A stretch of 64,000 bases of DNA. Origin: an uncultured Paracoccaceae bacterium (GTDB taxonomy: Bacteria > Pseudomonadota > Alphaproteobacteria > Rhodobacterales > Rhodobacteraceae). The stretch covers positions 1-64,000 of the forward strand of contig CANKVU010000024.1 in assembly GCA_947487205.1 (NCBI GenBank). Reading direction: 5' to 3'. Both the position numbers and the translations under genes were made by a program. The stretch's first letter is position 1, and the number at the start of each line of letters is the position of its first letter. Positions 16,793-25,612 of this stretch are shown here, in pieces. The notes beneath the pieces were generated by a model that saw only the letters and a list, made by a program, of their open reading frames with translations, searched no databases and was not told the origin of the DNA.

Positions 16793-17574
16793 AGAAGTTC
16801 CTGCTCCTTGAAGGATTTCTCGACCTCCTCGCGCAGCAGCATGCTGCAATGCTTGGCCAGTTCGACCATCTCGGGCGCATAGGGGTCGCGGGGGCGCGGC
16901 GCGGTGATCGGGATCTCCGCCTTGATGCGCCCGGGCCGGGCGGTGAACACGACGATCCGGTCGGCCAGGGCCAGAGCCTCCTCGACCGAATGGGTCACGA
17001 GCAGGACCGAGGCCCGGGTACTGCTCCACATCTCCAGCAGGTGGTCCTGCATCCGCGCGCGGGTCTGGATGTCCAGCGCCGCGAAGGGCTCGTCCATCAG
17101 CAGCACCTCGGGGTCCATGGCCAGCGCCCGCGCCAGGGCGGCCCGCTGCCGCATGCCCCCCGACAGCTCCGAGGGATGCCGGTCGCCCGCCCCGGCAAGC
17201 CCCACCCGGCGCAGCAGCTCGTCGACCCGCCTGGCCCGTTCGCCGGGCGGCACGCGCCGGATGCTCAGGCCGAAGCCCACGTTCTCGCGCACCGTCAGCC
17301 AGGGAAAGAGCGACGCCTCCTGAAAGATCAGGCTCCGCTCCGGTCCGGGGGCGCGCACCTCCAGCCCGTCGAAGGCGATCGCACCCCCGGTGGTCGATTC
17401 CAGCCCCGCCACCATGAACAGGAGCGTGCTCTTGCCGCAGCCCGACGGGCCCAGAAGCACCACGAATTCGCCGAGCGCCACCTCGATGGACACGTCGCGG
17501 AGCGCGTGGACGGGCTCCCGCCCGGCCGGCGAAAAGGTCTTGGACACGTTGGAGATCGAAAGGCCGAGCGTCAT
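16789..17574 (-). CDS. NitT/TauT-type ABC transporter ATPase
   Basis: This 261-residue ATP-binding protein of the nitrate/sulfonate/taurine class has Walker A GPSGCGKST (about residues 42-50), Q-loop FQEASLFPWLTV, signature LSGGMRQR, Walker B VLLMDEPFAALD and H-loop VTHSVEEA. It is the third gene of an operon of binding protein, permease, ATPase and amidohydrolase with TGATGA-type overlaps on both sides. Its substrate follows from the partners and is probably an amidohydrolase substrate such as a nitrogen heterocycle (inference). Confidence 0.9.
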   Translation of the reverse strand: MTLGLSISNVSKTFSPAGREPVHALRDVSIEVALGEFVVLLGPSGCGKSTLLFMVAGLESTTGGAIAFDGLEVRAPGPERSLIFQEASLFPWLTVRENVGFGLSIRRVPPGERARRVDELLRRVGLAGAGDRHPSELSGGMRQRAALARALAMDPEVLLMDEPFAALDIQTRARMQDHLLEMWSSTRASVLLVTHSVEEALALADRIVVFTARPGRIKAEIPITAPRPRDPYAPEMVELAKHCSMLLREEVEKSFKEQELL

Positions 17575-18488
17575 CAGAGCCCTCCCACATTGCTGGGCCC
17601 GACCCACCACAGCACCTTGCGCTGGATGAGGCCGAAGGCCTTGTCGAACAGGAATCCGGTCAGCCCGATCAGCGTCATGGTGAAGAAGACGAGGCTGGCG
17701 TTGAACGTGTTGCGCGCCATCATCGTCACCTGCCCGAGGCCCGAGCCCACGCCGACCGCCTCGGCGATCAGCACCACCATCCAGGCGGCAAACAGGTTCA
17801 TCCGCAGCGTCACGAACAGGCCCGGCAGGATCGCGGGCAGGATCACGTGGCGATAGATCTGCCGCTTGCTGGCCCCCACCGTGCGGGCGAGCTGGATATA
17901 TTCCTTCGGCACCTGGTCGATCTGGGTCAGCGTCGAGAGCGTCATCACGAAGAAGATCGCCACGAACACCAGGAAGATCGCCGGCGCGTTGCCGATCCCG
18001 AAGAGGAACACCGCGACCGGGATCCACGCGACCGGCGAGATCGGCGCAAGGATCGTCACCAGCGGCAGCGTCAGCTTGCCCACCACGTCGAAATAGCGGA
18101 TCGCCACGCCCACGAAGAGCGACAGGACGAATCCCAGCACCAGCCCGACCGTGACCCGCATCGTCGTCCACCCGACCACGCCCAGGACCGACCAGACGCT
18201 GCCGCCCTCGCCCATCGCGCCGGCGCGGCCGCCCGTCGGGTCGAAATAGCGGAACTGGTCGGTCAGGTCGGCCAGGAAGATATGCGGCGGCGGCAGCAGG
18301 ATGGGATTGGCCCATCCCACCGCCCAGGCCAGTTCCCAGAACCCGACGAGCAGGCCCAGCGAGGCGCACCACCACCCCGCCGAGATCGCGGCCCGTCCCG
18401 TGGCGCGCCCCGCCTCCGGCCATCCGCCGAACGGGATGCGGGGGGCCGCCCGCCGCATCCGGCGGGACCCCGTGTCCGAAATTGCCAT
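17574..18488 (-). CDS. NitT/TauT-type ABC transporter permease
   Basis: This 304-residue inner-membrane permease has the BPD_transp_1 fold. A 35-residue cytoplasmic N-terminus is followed by about six helices, and the coupling motif (EYIQLARTVGASKRQIYRHV) contacts the ATPase. The FxxAWMVVLIAEAVGVGSGLG segment is typical of SsuC/TauC relatives. Its ATG is 12 bases after the binding-protein stop and its TGA overlaps the ATPase ATG. Confidence 0.9.
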   Translation of the reverse strand: MAISDTGSRRMRRAAPRIPFGGWPEAGRATGRAAISAGWWCASLGLLVGFWELAWAVGWANPILLPPPHIFLADLTDQFRYFDPTGGRAGAMGEGGSVWSVLGVVGWTTMRVTVGLVLGFVLSLFVGVAIRYFDVVGKLTLPLVTILAPISPVAWIPVAVFLFGIGNAPAIFLVFVAIFFVMTLSTLTQIDQVPKEYIQLARTVGASKRQIYRHVILPAILPGLFVTLRMNLFAAWMVVLIAEAVGVGSGLGQVTMMARNTFNASLVFFTMTLIGLTGFLFDKAFGLIQRKVLWWVGPSNVGGL

Positions 18489-18499
18489 CCCGCGCCTCC

Positions 18500-19555
18500 T
18501 CAAGACGACGTGAGGCGCAACGCGTCGTACAGCGCCTCGTTCTCGGCGATCACCTCCTCGAGGAGCGTCCAGTCGATGGCGTCGCCCGGCAGCGGCGCAT
18601 CGATGTAGCCCATCCGCAACAGCGTCTCGGCGCGATCGGCGAAGAAGCCCTCGTTCTGGCGCTGGTCGATCATCACCGGCTGCGAGGATTGCGCCAGCCG
18701 CAGCGCCTCGAGGGAGGTCTTGTAATAGGTGCCGACCGTGTCCTGCAGCGCCGAGGCGACATCCTCCTCGGTTTGCTTCTGCGCGGTCATCATCGCCTTG
18801 ATGATGGCCTTCACCGCCTGCGGGTTCTCCTCCAGCAGCGGGCGTCGCGCGGCCAGCACGCAATCGGAATAGCGCGGCCCGTAGAGGTCGATGCCGTCGG
18901 TCAGCGCCCGGGACCCGGCGCGCTCCTCGATGCATTGCGTGGCATAGGGCTCGATATGGCAGACGGCGTCGATCGCGCCGTTGACGAAGGCCGCCGCCAT
19001 TTCCGGCGAGGTGTTGAAATACGCCATGTTCACGTCGCTGAGCGCCATGCCCGACCGGCTGAGGTAATCGTAGGTCAGCACTTCGAGCGTATCGGCCTGG
19101 AAGGTGCCGATCGTCTTGCCGCGCAGGTCCTCCGCCGCCTCGATCCCCTCCGAGCCGACCAGGATGCAGCCCTCGACGCCGGCGCCGGCGACCATCTGCA
19201 CCGGCGCCCCCTTGTCCACCAGGGTGATGAAGTTCGAGTAGGGGATCACCGAGACATCGACCATTCCGGCGCCGAACAGCGTGACCACGTCCATGGTCGT
19301 CGGCGTCACCACGAAGTCGAGTTCGACGCCGTCCTCGGCGGCCAGGTCGCGCTCCTTGGCCAGGAAGATCCCCAGGTTGCACAGGCCCGCGCCATGGGTG
19401 GCCTTGATCTTGGTGCTGCCCTGGGCCCACGCGGCCGACCCGGCAAGGCCCGCCGGCAGGGCCAGCGCCGCGCCCGCCGCCAGGCCGCCCTTGAGGAAGC
19501 CCCTGCGGGAGGCCTCCGTGATCGCGTGATAGCTGTTTCCGCATCGTTCACACAT
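18500..19555 (-). CDS. Tat-exported NitT/TauT-type substrate-binding protein
   Basis: A 351-residue periplasmic binding protein. The twin-arginine signal (SRRGFLKGGLAAGAALALPA) ends near AWAQ at about residue 45. It is unusual in being preceded by a 26-residue leader that starts MCERCG, a CxxC pair. The mature part has the NMT1/SsuA-like layout (THGAGLCNLGIFLAKERDL, then TIGTFQADTLEVL). ATG 19555 is chosen because GAGGGCGAGAC lies just upstream and the longer frame is arginine-rich. First gene of the importer-amidohydrolase operon. Roughly 295 bases separate it from the previous minus-strand gene, presumably holding its promoter; I could not mark one. Confidence 0.85.
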   Translation of the reverse strand: MCERCGNSYHAITEASRRGFLKGGLAAGAALALPAGLAGSAAWAQGSTKIKATHGAGLCNLGIFLAKERDLAAEDGVELDFVVTPTTMDVVTLFGAGMVDVSVIPYSNFITLVDKGAPVQMVAGAGVEGCILVGSEGIEAAEDLRGKTIGTFQADTLEVLTYDYLSRSGMALSDVNMAYFNTSPEMAAAFVNGAIDAVCHIEPYATQCIEERAGSRALTDGIDLYGPRYSDCVLAARRPLLEENPQAVKAIIKAMMTAQKQTEEDVASALQDTVGTYYKTSLEALRLAQSSQPVMIDQRQNEGFFADRAETLLRMGYIDAPLPGDAIDWTLLEEVIAENEALYDALRLTSS

Positions 19556-19850
19556 GTCTCGCCCTCTTCGGAGAGGCCGCAGACGGCGAAAGCATGAGAC
19601 CATTCGGCTTCGAACCCTCGACGTCCGCGACGAGTATGTTCGGCACGCCAACCGGTGTGAGGAACCGATCGCGGTTCCTCCTGCGCTCAGGCCAGTTCAG
19701 GGGGTCGCGCGCCGCCGGGCAATCGCAATCGCCCCTTCGCCCAGCCGGATTCCGCGAACGCCGCCAATTTCTCCGCCCCCGGCTCGCCGCTGCACCGATC
19801 CTGTGCACCCCAGGACGCCGCCCGCCGTGATCGGCCCCCTCCGCACCGGC

Positions 19851-20885
19851 TCAGGCATCCAGCACCGCGCCGGCGATGGCGGCCGTGTCCGACCAATCGG
19901 CAAGGCTCGCGCCGTGCCGCCGCGCGGCGGCGCTGCGGGCGGCATGCGCGTCCCCGTCCGTCAGCAGCGTCGCGAGCGCTTCCGCCATCGCGCGCGGATC
20001 ATCGGGCGGGACGAGCGATCCCGCATCCGCGGGCACGGTGTCGGGGACGGCGCCGGTGCGGCAGCTGACGATCGGCAGCCCCGCCGCGAGCGCCTCGTCG
20101 AAGACGATCCCGTAGCCCTCGTACCGCGTCGCCAGCGCGAAGAGATGCGCCGCGCGATAGAGCCGGTGCAGCTCCACCGTTCCGACCCGCCCCGCCAGCG
20201 TCACCCGCCGGCCAAGGTCCAGCCGCTCCACCCGGCGGCGCAGGGAGGCGGCATGGGCGGCATCCCACGGCGCCCCCACGATCACCGCCTGCCAGTCGAG
20301 CGCCCGGATCCGGGCGAGCGCCGAGACGAGCACGTCGTGCCCCTTGCGGGGGTGCAGGATGCCGACCGACAGGAGCAGCGGCGGGTCGGCCGGCGCCGGC
20401 CGGCCCGCCGGGCGATCGACCCCCGGCCGGGCCACCGTGATCCGTGCGGCGGGAACGCCATAGCGCTCGACGAGGATCGACCGGGTATGCGGGCTGGGGA
20501 CGAGCACATGCGCCATGCGGGCAAGGTTCGCCCGCTCCGTCCGGTACAGATGCGCCGCCCGGGCCGGGGACAGCCCCTCTTCCAGCGCCAGCGGGTGATG
20601 CACGATCGCGACCATGGGCGCGCGCACCTGCGCCAGCCCCGCCGGGTCCAGCGCGCCCGGGATGAATCCGTCGAGGATCACGGGCCGGTCCTGCGGCAGG
20701 TCGCGCAGGATGGCGACCGTCCGCGCCACGTCCGCGGGAAGCGGGTCGGGAAAGCTGCCGGGCAGGACCACGTGGCGCACCGCGCGTCCCTGCGCGCGCA
20801 GCGCCAGCAGCAACCGCTTCTCGTAGAGGAAGCCGCCGGTCGGGGTGTCGATATCCCCCGGGATCGCGAAGGACGCCGCCCTCAT
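19851..20885 (-). CDS. glycosyltransferase family 4 protein
   Basis: This 344-residue GT-B-fold glycosyltransferase has an N-terminal acceptor domain (residues about 1-165), the interdomain segment LLSVGILHPRKGHDVLVSAL, and a C-terminal nucleotide-sugar domain with the EX7E motif (EGYGIVFDEALAAGLPIV, about residues 272-289). It is expected to transfer a sugar from an activated donor retaining the anomeric configuration; the acceptor is unknown. It is the last gene of a four-gene operon and overlaps the fused permease by four bases. A glycosyltransferase inside an ABC importer operon is unusual. Confidence 0.85.
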   Translation of the reverse strand: MRAASFAIPGDIDTPTGGFLYEKRLLLALRAQGRAVRHVVLPGSFPDPLPADVARTVAILRDLPQDRPVILDGFIPGALDPAGLAQVRAPMVAIVHHPLALEEGLSPARAAHLYRTERANLARMAHVLVPSPHTRSILVERYGVPAARITVARPGVDRPAGRPAPADPPLLLSVGILHPRKGHDVLVSALARIRALDWQAVIVGAPWDAAHAASLRRRVERLDLGRRVTLAGRVGTVELHRLYRAAHLFALATRYEGYGIVFDEALAAGLPIVSCRTGAVPDTVPADAGSLVPPDDPRAMAEALATLLTDGDAHAARSAAARRHGASLADWSDTAAIAGAVLDA

Positions 20886-22450
20886 CCCGCCACCTGCTCG
20901 GCGGCATAGACCGCCAGGACGCGCCGCTCGACCGCGCCCACCGCCACATAGCCCGCCCCCGACAGGAGTGCGACGGCCACGACCGATCCCCAGAGCATGT
21001 CGTAATCCGACAGCGAGGCCGAAAGCGCCATCAGGCTGCCCACCCCCTGCCCCGTCGCGAGCCATTCCACCACCGTCACGGCCAGCACCGAGGCGGGAAC
21101 GGCCATCCGCGCGGCGGCGAAGAAGGCGGGCCACATCGCCGGCACCTGGACATGGACGAGCCGCGCCACCCGCCCCGCCGCATAGCTGTCGAAGACGTCC
21201 AGGACCTGGCCCGGCGCCTGCCGCAACCCGTGCAGGCAGGCGACGAAGCTTGGGAAAAAGACCATGATCGCCACGAGCGTGACGGTCCCGACCGCCCCGC
21301 GCCCCAGCGCCAGCACCAGCAGCGGCGCCGATGTCACGATCGGCACCGAGCGCAGCGCCACCGCAAGCGGCAGGGCCACGGCCGCGGCCGCCGGCACCAG
21401 CAGTATCGCGATCGCCAGCCCGGCCCCGAGGAGGAGCCCCGCCAGATAGCCCGGCAGCACGTAGATCGCCGTCTCGGCCAGCGCGCCCAGCAGGGTCGCC
21501 CGGGCCGCGGCCGCGTCCGGGGCGGTGACGAACGCGGCCCAGAAATCGTCGGGACGCTTGGCGAAGAAGGTCGGCAGGCCCGCCGCCTCCAGCACGATCC
21601 ACCACGCCGCGACCGCGAGCGCCAGGACCAGGGCGCCGCGCGCCGGGCCCGCCCCCCGTCCGGCCGCGCCGGGCGGCGACAGGATCACCGGCGGCCGCTC
21701 CCGCAGGACCATTTCGGCCAGCGCCCCGATCCCCGCATAGGCCAGGATCGAGACCAGCGCGGCGACGCTCGCCAACGCCCAGGTCGCTTCCACGTCGAGC
21801 GCCCGCATCGCCCGGACGGTCAGTACGCCCATGCCGCGCTCGGCGCCGGTGAACTCGCCGACCATCGCCCCGAGGAACGCCGCCGGTGCCGCGATCTGCA
21901 GCCCGGCGAAGAGATAGGGCAGCGCCGCCCGGGCGCGGACCCGGCGCAGCTCGGTCACCGGCCCCCGGCCGTAGGAGCGGACCAGGTCGAACCAGCTCGC
22001 CGGTGCCGCCCGCAGCCCGACGAGGAGCGGCACGAACGTCGTGTAATAGACCGCCAGCGCGGCCAGCACGATCTGCGGGCCGGGGCCGGGCCCCAGAAGG
22101 ACGCGCAGGATCGGCCCCGTCGCGACCAGCGGCAGGCAGAAGACCAGCAGCGCCAGCCCCGCGATCGCCGCGCGGCCCCGGGGCCAGAGCTGCGCCGCCG
22201 CGGCCAGCAGGATCGCGGCACAATTGCCCGCCACGAATCCCAGCGCCGCGTTGCCCAGCGTCTCGGACAGGGCGCGGGCCATGAGCGCGCCGTTTCCGGA
22301 CAGGTAGGCCAGGACATCGACCGGCCCGGCGATCAGGTACGTGCCCGCGAAGGCCCGCGCCGCCGCCTCCCAGCCCAGGACGAGGAGGGCCGCGCCCGCA
22401 AGGCCGTTCGGGGCGGGCCGGAACGCGGCGGCGGCCGCCCGCGCGCTCAC
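20882..22450 (-). CDS. double-domain ABC permease (two fused NitT/TauT-type domains)
   Basis: This 522-residue membrane protein carries two tandem BPD_transp_1 permease domains, about residues 1-265 and 280-520. Each has its own set of about six helices and its own coupling region (SWFDLVRSYGRGPVTELRRV in the first; VLDVFDSYAAGRVARLVHVQ in the second). A proline/glycine-rich linker (SPPGAAGRGAGPARG) joins them. NitT/TauT importers normally use a ~250-residue permease as a homodimer; here one chain may supply both halves. Starts with GTG at 22450, overlapping the ATPase stop by four bases. Confidence 0.85.
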   Translation of the reverse strand: MSARAAAAAFRPAPNGLAGAALLVLGWEAAARAFAGTYLIAGPVDVLAYLSGNGALMARALSETLGNAALGFVAGNCAAILLAAAAQLWPRGRAAIAGLALLVFCLPLVATGPILRVLLGPGPGPQIVLAALAVYYTTFVPLLVGLRAAPASWFDLVRSYGRGPVTELRRVRARAALPYLFAGLQIAAPAAFLGAMVGEFTGAERGMGVLTVRAMRALDVEATWALASVAALVSILAYAGIGALAEMVLRERPPVILSPPGAAGRGAGPARGALVLALAVAAWWIVLEAAGLPTFFAKRPDDFWAAFVTAPDAAAARATLLGALAETAIYVLPGYLAGLLLGAGLAIAILLVPAAAAVALPLAVALRSVPIVTSAPLLVLALGRGAVGTVTLVAIMVFFPSFVACLHGLRQAPGQVLDVFDSYAAGRVARLVHVQVPAMWPAFFAAARMAVPASVLAVTVVEWLATGQGVGSLMALSASLSDYDMLWGSVVAVALLSGAGYVAVGAVERRVLAVYAAEQVAG

Positions 22451-23241
22451 TGCGCCGCCAGCCCGTCGGCGCGATCGCCCATGCCCTTCGCCAGCGCCGC
22501 CGAGACCCGGTCCGAAAGCGCTAGGAAGTGCGGATCGGCGGTCGTCCCGGCGGGCCGCGGCCGGGGCAGGTCGATCCGCACATCCGCGACGATCCGGGCG
22601 GGACGGGACGAGAACACCACGACCCGGTCGGACAGCATCACCGCCTCGTGGATCGAATGGGTGACGAGGATCGCCGTCGTTTCCCGCGCCTCCCACAGCC
22701 GCGGCAGGTCCTGGGCCAGCTGCCGCCGGGTCAGCTCGTCCACGGCGCCGAACGGCTCGTCGAGCAGCAGCAGCCCGGGTTCGGTCACCATCGCGCGGGC
22801 GATCGCCGCGCGTTGCCGCATTCCCCCCGACAGCGCGGCGGGACGCGCGTCCCCGAACCCCGACAGCCCCACCAGCGCGATCAGGTCCTCCACCGCGCGC
22901 GGCCGCGGCCGCCGCCGCGCCAGCTTCAGGGCCAGCTCCACGTTGCCGCGCACCGTCCGCCACGGCAGCAGCGAGGGGTCCTGGAAGGCGACGGCGAGGC
23001 CGGCCCGCCGCAGCGTCTCCGCCGGGGGGCGGCCGCCGATCTCGACCGCACCGGAACTGGGCCGCTCCAGCCCCGCGATCAGCCGCAGAAGCGTCGACTT
23101 GCCGCATCCCGACGGTCCGACGAACGCCGTCGTCCGTCCCGCCTCGATCCGCAGGTCGATTTCACGCAGAACCTCCACACCGCCGTCAAACCCCTTGGAA
23201 AGTCGCGTACATTCCACCTCGGGCGGAGCCCCGGGGCTCAT
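22447..23241 (-). CDS. NitT/TauT-type ABC transporter ATPase
   Basis: A 264-residue ATPase with Walker A GPSGCGKST (about 43-51), Q-loop FQDPSLLPWRTV, signature LSGGMRQR, Walker B LLLLDEPFGAVDE and H-loop VTHSIHEA. Its ATG overlaps the stop of the binding-protein gene and its stop overlaps the GTG of the fused permease. It powers the second importer of this type in the region and is clearly distinct from the one at 16.8-17.6 kb. Confidence 0.9.
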   Translation of the reverse strand: MSPGAPPEVECTRLSKGFDGGVEVLREIDLRIEAGRTTAFVGPSGCGKSTLLRLIAGLERPSSGAVEIGGRPPAETLRRAGLAVAFQDPSLLPWRTVRGNVELALKLARRRPRPRAVEDLIALVGLSGFGDARPAALSGGMRQRAAIARAMVTEPGLLLLDEPFGAVDELTRRQLAQDLPRLWEARETTAILVTHSIHEAVMLSDRVVVFSSRPARIVADVRIDLPRPRPAGTTADPHFLALSDRVSAALAKGMGDRADGLAAQ

Positions 23242-24236
23242 GCACCGTGCACTTCTTCCAGGATCGACCGGTCCCACAGATCCGCCGTCACGTCCCGCCC
23301 CAGAAGCGCCAGCGTCTCGATATTCGCCGCGACCGCCTCCTCGGTCCACCAGCCGAAGCCGCGCGCCTCCGTCAGGTCCGAGAACATCAGCGGCACCTGC
23401 CGGTCCGCCTGCAGCCGCTGCGTGGCGAGGTCGAGCCCGGCATCGGGGAACCGCGCGACCGTCAGCCGCGCCGCCGCCACCGGGTCCTCGCGGTAGGCCT
23501 CCCAGCCCCGCACCTCGCCGGACAGAAGCGCGACCAGCTCGGCGCGCCGTTCGGCCAGGCTCTCCTCGGTCGCGATATAGGTCTGGGAATGGACCGAATA
23601 GCCGTGATCGGCCAGCAGCATGGTGACGCTCTCCACCCCCTGCACCGCCATGGCGACGGGCAGATCCGTCTCCCAGCAAAGCAGGCAGTCCACCTCCCCG
23701 TTCAGAAGCGGCGCGGCGGAATACTGCGTCGGCACCACCGTGACCGCGCTCGCATCGACATCGTTCAGCCTGCAGAGCGCCTCCAGGACGGGGGTGTTCG
23801 CCAGCGCCATGCCGATGCGCTTGCCGGGCAGGTCGCCGGGCGCCGCGACCGGGTTGCCCGGCAGCGAGGCGACGACGAAGGGGTTCTTCTGCATCGCGAC
23901 CGCCAGGATCTTGAACGGCGCCCCCTGCGCCACCGCCGCGGCGGTGTAATCGGCCGCCGAGATGCCGACGAGGGCGGTGCCCGACACCACCGGCGGCTCG
24001 ACCGGGGCGTTCGGCCCGCCCTGCAACAGCGTCACGTCCAGCCCCGCCTCCCGCCACCAGCCGCGGTCCTGGGCGATGTAGCTGCCCGCGAACTGCACCG
24101 AATGGAGCCAGGACAGCTGCATCCCGATCGCCGCCTGCGCGTGTGCCGGGCGCCCCCGCCCCAGAAGCGGCAGCCCCAGCGCCGCGCCGCCCGCCGCCAG
24201 GACGGCCCGCCGCCCGATGATCCCCCGTCCCGCCAT
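23238..24236 (-). CDS. NMT1/THI5-like ABC substrate-binding protein
   Basis: This 332-residue exported binding protein has a twin-arginine-like signal (IIGRRAVLAAGGAALGLPLL, processed near AHAQ at about residue 34). The mature protein shows the NMT1/THI5 layout (MQLSWLHSVQFAGSYIAQDR, GGPNAPVEPPVVSG), known for thiamine-pyrimidine, riboflavin and related ligands. The ligand is not identifiable here, and I see no TPP or FMN riboswitch upstream. First gene of the binding protein-ATPase-permease-glycosyltransferase operon and divergent from the RND adaptor gene, about 208 bases away. Confidence 0.85.
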   Translation of the reverse strand: MAGRGIIGRRAVLAAGGAALGLPLLGRGRPAHAQAAIGMQLSWLHSVQFAGSYIAQDRGWWREAGLDVTLLQGGPNAPVEPPVVSGTALVGISAADYTAAAVAQGAPFKILAVAMQKNPFVVASLPGNPVAAPGDLPGKRIGMALANTPVLEALCRLNDVDASAVTVVPTQYSAAPLLNGEVDCLLCWETDLPVAMAVQGVESVTMLLADHGYSVHSQTYIATEESLAERRAELVALLSGEVRGWEAYREDPVAAARLTVARFPDAGLDLATQRLQADRQVPLMFSDLTEARGFGWWTEEAVAANIETLALLGRDVTADLWDRSILEEVHGA

Positions 24237-24444
24237 GTTCGGCCCTCCCGATATCCATGTGCCCGCGGCCGCCATGCGGGGCCCCGCGTCCAACCGCGCG
24301 CCCCGCCCCCGGACCCGGCCGGGACGCCGCCCGTCCATGGCATGACGGGGCTCCCGCCGCGATAACTTCACCGCGAGGCGCCCAATTCGGCAAGCGGCTT
24401 TCGCATCTTGCGCTATAACGGGGCCAGTCCGGAAAAGGCGATCC

Positions 24445-25608
24445 ATGCTGCGCCAGGTCTTCATATGCTGTCTCCTCGCCGCCGCGACGCTGGCGGGATG
24501 GGTCGTGTTCGTGCCCTCGGCCGCGACGATTCTGGCGCGCACCGGGCTTCCCGACCTCATTGGCGTCGAGATCGACCAGGCGCGGGACGAGGGGGCCGGC
24601 GGCCCCGGACGCGGGCCCGCCGCGCCCGCCCGCGTCGTCACCGCCGAGGTCGCCCGCGACACAATGAACGACCGCATCGCGACGATCGGCGACGGGCGGG
24701 CCGTCCGCTCCGTCGAGGTCCGGGCCCGCGCCGCCGGCCGCGTGACCGAGGTCGTGCGCGCCCCCGGCGCCCGCGTCGCCCGGGACAGCGTCATCGCCCG
24801 GCTCGACGACCGGGCCGAGCGGATCGCGCTGGAGCGGGCGGAAATCGCGCTCGCCGATGCCCGCGACGAACTGGACCGGATCGAGCGCCTGCAATCGAGC
24901 GGCATCGCCACCGCCGTCAGCGCCCGCGCCGCCGAGCTGGCCCTGCGCTCGGCCGAGCTCGACCTCAAGGAGGCGCGGATCGACCTCGACGAACGCGAGA
25001 TCCGGGCGCCGATCGCGGGCTGGCTCGGGTTGAGCGAACTCGACATCGGCGACCGGATCTCCGAGCAGGACGTGCTGGCCACCATCACCGACCGCTCCGA
25101 GGTGGTGGTCGAATTCCGCGTGCCCGAACGCGTGATCGGCCAGGTCGCGGTGGGCATGCCGTTCGAGGCGACCCCCCTCGCCCTTCCCGACCTGACCCTG
25201 GCGGGCGAGATCAGCGCGATCGATTCCACCGTCGACCGGGCCAGCCGCACGCTCCTGGTCCAGGGCCGTCTCGGCAACGCGGCGGACCGGCTGCGCGCCG
25301 GCATGGCCTTCTCGATCGTCCTCGGCCTGCGCGGGGACCCCTATCCCGCGATCGACCCGCTGGCGCTCCAATGGTCGAGCGAGGGCGCCTATGTCTGGGC
25401 GGTCGAGGAGGGCCGCGCCGTGCAGGTGCCGGTCGCGATCCGCCAGCGCAACGCCGATGCGATCCTGGTCGACGGGCCGCTGGCCGTCGGCGGCGTCGTG
25501 GTGACGGAGGGCGTGCAGGCGCTCCGCGAGGGCGACGCGGTCGAGCTTGCGGGCCCGGCCCCCGCCGCCGCCGGGCCGGACGCGCTGCGCGCCGACGGGG
25601 ATACCTGA
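24445..25608 (+). CDS. RND efflux periplasmic adaptor
   Basis: This 387-residue membrane-fusion protein (HlyD/AcrA type) starts with a hydrophobic anchor (VFICCLLAAATLAGWVVFVP). The lipoyl half-motifs are at about residues 85-130 (VRARAAGRVTEVVRAPGARV and IRAPIAGWLG), separated by an alpha-hairpin (ERAEIALADARDELDRIERL). Beta-barrel and membrane-proximal domains follow. A TATAAC that could be a -10 element lies at 24414-24419. It is followed four bases later by the RND pump gene. Confidence 0.88.
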   Translation: MLRQVFICCLLAAATLAGWVVFVPSAATILARTGLPDLIGVEIDQARDEGAGGPGRGPAAPARVVTAEVARDTMNDRIATIGDGRAVRSVEVRARAAGRVTEVVRAPGARVARDSVIARLDDRAERIALERAEIALADARDELDRIERLQSSGIATAVSARAAELALRSAELDLKEARIDLDEREIRAPIAGWLGLSELDIGDRISEQDVLATITDRSEVVVEFRVPERVIGQVAVGMPFEATPLALPDLTLAGEISAIDSTVDRASRTLLVQGRLGNAADRLRAGMAFSIVLGLRGDPYPAIDPLALQWSSEGAYVWAVEEGRAVQVPVAIRQRNADAILVDGPLAVGGVVVTEGVQALREGDAVELAGPAPAAAGPDALRADGDT

Positions 25609-25612
25609 GCGG

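Noticed and set aside
22447-24236. TPP riboswitch for the NMT1/THI5-like operon
   Set aside because: I looked upstream of 24236 for the conserved THI-box pieces (such as CTGAGA) and did not find them, so a thiamine-precursor role is not supported by regulation.
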